Assembly: GCA_016934605.1 (NCBI GenBank)
Contig: JAFGSO010000362.1
Span: 1-8,755, forward strand
DNA: 8,755 nt
Source: Calditrichota bacterium
GTDB taxonomy: Bacteria; Calditrichota; Calditrichia; RBG-13-44-9
Direction: 5' to 3'
The notes under the pieces are model-generated. The model worked only from the letters and a program-made list of their open reading frames with translations. It did no database searches and was not told the origin of the DNA. The translations under genes and the position numbers were made by a program. The first letter of the stretch is position 1; each line of letters begins with the position of its first letter. This document shows positions 6,949 to 8,755 of this stretch, one piece after another.

Positions 6949-6999
6949 ATCATATAACCATCACAAAAAGCAGTTTTATTGCATATAAAGGGGATTTTG
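6949..6999 (+). other. 51-base gap with two CATATAA repeats; no convincing terminator or promoter
   Basis: This AT-rich gap separates the housekeeping run from the DUF1573-rhodanese-MauE trio. CATATAA occurs at 6951-6957 and again at 6982-6988, 31 bases apart. I see no GC-rich hairpin with a T-run and no standard -35/-10 pair. It may carry a weak or non-canonical promoter, or simply be a read-through spacer. Confidence 0.35.
6988..6993 (+). promoter_or_regulatory. Ribosome binding site deciding the DUF1573 gene start
   Basis: AAGGGG lies 6 bases before the ATG at 7000. An in-frame TTG at 6979 lies upstream of this site and is rejected as a start. Confidence 0.8.
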
Positions 7000-7686
7000 A
7001 TGATTAGGTGGTTTTTAAGGCTTATTTTTTTTCTGTTTCTGGTCACATTTCCACTGAATGCCCAGATATTTGATTTGATAACCCCGCCGATTTTAAACAT
7101 GGGCACAACGATAGAAGACACTGTTGTATCGGGAATAATAAAATTTAAGAATACCGGTGATGATATCCTGAAAATTGGCCGGATTCAAACTACCTGCGGA
7201 TGCACGGTAGCTGAACTCTCTAAAACAGAATATGCACCCGGTGAACGGGGCGAAATTGAAGTCTATTTTAATACTAAAGGGTATGGTGGTACTCTGGCCC
7301 GCAAATCGGTAATGATTCATATGGAACAGGGAACACCGGCCCGGGTTCGGGTGGATATTCAGACAGAGGTGAAGGCATTACTGGAAGTGGAACCACGATT
7401 TATTAATTTACAGGATCTGTCCCTGACTACCGATACACTGGAACAGTCGCTAACAATCACCAATAATTATAACAGAGATATGGCGGTGACAGATCTGTAT
7501 ACAAATATTGATGATCTTGATATATCAATTGATGAATTCACCCTGAAACCGGGCGATTCTCAAAATGTCGTCATCCGTCCGATTATGAACAAACCCATCC
7601 GTGTGAACGGATATATTGATATCCGGATTTCTGAACCGGTCGAAAGAACCAAAAGAGTACCGGTGTTTATAAAACTGGATCCGTAA
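7000..7686 (+). CDS. Secreted DUF1573 family protein with CGC motif
   Basis: This 228-residue exported protein begins with a clear Sec signal peptide: a basic start with Arg3 and Arg7, a hydrophobic core at 8-17, and PLNA before probable cleavage after Ala21. There is no lipobox, so it should be soluble in the periplasm or loosely attached. Residues about 30-122 match DUF1573, with an Ig-like/ASPM-type beta-sandwich pattern: KFKNTGDDILKIGRIQTTCG up to residue 67, continuing as CTV, then YAPGERGEIEVYFNT. The family hallmark CGC is at 66-68, and these are the only two cysteines. Residues about 129-225 form a second beta-rich domain (LEVEPRFINLQ, LTITNNYNRDM, PGDSQNVVIRP) like a repeated sandwich without the cysteines. 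DUF1573 has no established biochemical function. It leads the trio with the rhodanese-like and MauE-like genes. Confidence 0.92.
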   Translation: MIRWFLRLIFFLFLVTFPLNAQIFDLITPPILNMGTTIEDTVVSGIIKFKNTGDDILKIGRIQTTCGCTVAELSKTEYAPGERGEIEVYFNTKGYGGTLARKSVMIHMEQGTPARVRVDIQTEVKALLEVEPRFINLQDLSLTTDTLEQSLTITNNYNRDMAVTDLYTNIDDLDISIDEFTLKPGDSQNVVIRPIMNKPIRVNGYIDIRISEPVERTKRVPVFIKLDP

Positions 7687-7731
7687 TTCCCGGCAGATAA
7701 ATGTTATGTTAACCTATTATATCAACGTTCC

Positions 7732-8211
7732 ATGAGGCAGCTGCTCAGAATATTTTTATTGTTTATAATAGCCCTTATATCAGGATTGGTTATAAATGAA
7801 CTGCATCCCCGCGGTATCAGCTGGCGTTTATTATTCATACCTTTATTTTCTCAGTCATCTTCTGAAAAGCATGAATATACGGTTACTTCGGTGGATTCGG
7901 CGTTCGTTCTCTGGCAACGAAAAGAAATTTTCCTTGTGGATATCCGGAGTGAATCTGATTATCTGTTCGATCATATCCCCGGGGCTGTTCATATTTCACT
8001 CAAGGAACTGAAAGCAGGCCGCCTCCTCAAAATCGCTCAACCAAGCGAAAGAGAGAAATTGCTGATCTACGACGGAGAAGGGAATATGGGAAACCTTAAT
8101 TTGGCTGCACGCATTTTATCGAATCAGGATTTTCCTGAAATTTACTTACTCTTTGGTGGATATATGGCCTGGATCCAGAGAGGATATCCCATTGAAGGCG
8201 GAGATATGTAG
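7732..8211 (+). CDS. Membrane-anchored rhodanese-like protein, catalytic Cys replaced by Asp
   Basis: This 159-residue protein has a basic N-terminus (MRQLLR), one transmembrane helix at about 5-22 and a linker (NELHPRGISW). A rhodanese-homology domain covers about 50-157. The domain is recognised from IFLVDIRSESDYLFDHIPGA (66-85), the central strand LLIYDGEGNMGN (110-121), AARIL (126-130) and LLFGGYMAWIQRGYP (139-153). In active rhodaneses the strand ends in a Cys-containing loop; here that position is Asp114, and the protein has no cysteine at all. Sulfurtransferase activity by the usual persulfide is therefore not expected, and a binding or scaffold role is inferred. Positive-inside topology places the domain in the periplasm. 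The gap from the DUF1573 gene is 45 bases, and no strong ribosome binding site precedes the ATG. The next gene starts 1 base after its stop. Confidence 0.88.
   Translation: MRQLLRIFLLFIIALISGLVINELHPRGISWRLLFIPLFSQSSSEKHEYTVTSVDSAFVLWQRKEIFLVDIRSESDYLFDHIPGAVHISLKELKAGRLLKIAQPSEREKLLIYDGEGNMGNLNLAARILSNQDFPEIYLLFGGYMAWIQRGYPIEGGDM
8197..8203 (+). promoter_or_regulatory. Ribosome binding site deciding the MauE-like gene start
   Basis: GGCGGAG lies 9 bases before the ATG at 8213, inside the end of the rhodanese-like gene. It argues against an in-frame ATG at 8153, which would overlap the preceding gene by 59 bases and add a hydrophilic, unmatched N-terminus. Confidence 0.75.
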
Positions 8212-8212
8212 A

Positions 8213-8662
8213 ATGAAGAAAAAAGAAATTTTCGTTCTGATCCTTCGCCTGTTTTTTGGATGTCTGTTTCTCTATTCGTCGTATTTTAAGCTAACCGAAC
8301 CCCTGGATTTTGCCGAGACAATCGAAAATTACCAGGTTTTTGGCTCATGGTTATCACACTGGGGAGCAATTCTAATTCCTGCTTCCGAACTGATTCTCGG
8401 CATTTTGCTGCTGACTGGCATCTGGATCCGGGAATCATTTACGGCTAGCTTGCTGATTTTCATCGCATTTGATATAATGATTGTCCAGGCAGCCATTCGT
8501 GGGCTGGATATCAGCTGTGGTTGTTTCAACCCATCAGAAAACGGTCCCATTGATGCACTGAAAATCCTGGAAAACGGACTACTGACGGTTATGAATGTTG
8601 CAGCGGTTGTGCTCACGCGCCCGGCACCGGAAGGCAATATGCAGCAACTTGAATCCGGGTAA
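8213..8662 (+). CDS. MauE/DoxX-like four-helix membrane protein with CGCF motif
   Basis: This 149-residue inner-membrane protein has four predicted helices at about 7-24, 51-70, 76-95 and 119-136. Matches to the MauE/DoxX-like pattern are RLFFGCLFLYSSYFKL (12-27), ETIENYQVFG (35-44), LIPASELILGILLLTG (54-69), and AIRGLDISCGCF (94-105) just before the last helix. A basic N-terminus (MKKK) and the basic second loop (WIRES) suggest that the CGCF at 102-105 faces the periplasm. MauE proper is needed for maturation of the disulfide-rich small subunit of methylamine dehydrogenase; many relatives lie outside methylamine gene sets, as here. Its role is inferred to be periplasmic thiol/disulfide handling, possibly with the neighbouring DUF1573 protein. 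The ATG starts 1 base after the rhodanese-like stop, so the two are tightly coupled. A third cysteine, Cys17, lies in helix 1. Confidence 0.87.
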   Translation: MKKKEIFVLILRLFFGCLFLYSSYFKLTEPLDFAETIENYQVFGSWLSHWGAILIPASELILGILLLTGIWIRESFTASLLIFIAFDIMIVQAAIRGLDISCGCFNPSENGPIDALKILENGLLTVMNVAAVVLTRPAPEGNMQQLESG

Positions 8663-8672
8663 TTCAGAAATT

Positions 8673-8755
8673 TTACTTTCTAACCATTTGCCTGAGTACT
8701 GTCTGAAGAATACCCCCATTTTCATAATACAGAACATCTACCGGAGTATCCAGAC
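8673..8755 (-). CDS. acnA: Aconitate hydratase, C-terminal fragment (AcnA/IRP type)
   Basis: Read on the minus strand, the last 83 bases give 26 codons and a TAA stop at 8675-8673. The fragment includes DTPVDVLYYENGGILQTVLR followed by a basic tail (QMVRK). This matches the well-conserved end of AcnA-type aconitases, where a Val-x-x-x-Tyr-Tyr block is followed by Gly-Gly-Ile-Leu-Gln-x-Val-Leu-Arg. The enzyme isomerises citrate and isocitrate in the TCA cycle and carries a 4Fe-4S cluster; its catalytic parts lie outside the window. It is convergent with the MauE-like gene, with 10 bases between the two stop codons. The identification rests on a short but distinctive stretch. The split between AcnA and other subfamilies is less certain than the aconitase call itself. 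Confidence 0.78.
   Translation of the reverse strand, partial: LDTPVDVLYYENGGILQTVLRQMVRK

Noticed and set aside
6979..6999. Upstream TTG start for the DUF1573 gene
   Set aside because: It lies before the AAGGGG ribosome binding site and would put a hydrophilic extension ahead of a good signal peptide.
7715..7720. TATTAT as a -10 box before the rhodanese-like gene
   Set aside because: There is no -35-like hexamer at proper spacing, and it lies too close to the start codon for an ordinary leader. A promoter is not supported.
8153..8212. Upstream ATG start for the MauE-like gene
   Set aside because: It would overlap the rhodanese-like gene and add 20 residues with no family match. The ATG at 8213 has a ribosome binding site and begins just before the first helix.
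8666..8681. Possible terminator hairpin AGAAA/TTTCT between the convergent genes
   Set aside because: The stem is five A/T-rich base pairs with a six-base loop, too weak to call a terminator.

Overview
The window is a gene-dense stretch of a bacterial chromosome. Eleven genes, counting one cut off at the left edge, read left to right from base 1 to 8662. The tail of one gene on the opposite strand closes the right edge. Gaps are very short (4 to 51 bases), and I see no rRNA, tRNA, CRISPR array, insertion sequence or phage gene. Several features point to a Gram-negative lineage in or near the Bacteroidetes/Chlorobi/Marinimicrobia/Calditrichota (FCB) assemblage. These are a lipobox lipoprotein, the eukaryote-like (type 2) isoleucyl-tRNA synthetase with a GIHH signature, an LspA with a long loop before its second catalytic aspartate, a DUF1573 protein, and an AcnA-type aconitase tail. 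This placement is an inference and I would not name a genus.

Left region (1-1853): the charged C-terminal tail of an unidentified protein; a lipoprotein with a predicted small beta-barrel, a glycine-zipper hairpin and a coiled coil; a trimeric-type purine nucleoside phosphorylase; and a two-helix DUF2905 membrane protein.

Middle region (1871-6948): a housekeeping run of ileS, a TraR/DksA-type zinc-finger regulator, lspA and an rluD-type pseudouridine synthase. It covers tRNA charging, transcription control, lipoprotein maturation and rRNA modification. lspA and rluD overlap. The lspA start is a TTG supported by a good ribosome binding site.

Right region (7000-8662): three genes that look like an envelope module. 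They are a secreted DUF1573 protein with a CGC motif, a membrane-anchored rhodanese-like protein with Asp in place of the catalytic Cys and no cysteine at all, and a four-helix MauE/DoxX-like membrane protein with its own CGC motif. Predicted topology puts all three functional parts on the periplasmic side. This is the best candidate here for an undescribed redox or maturation system. The last 83 bases encode, on the minus strand, the C-terminus of aconitate hydratase, convergent with the MauE-like gene and separated from it by 10 bases.
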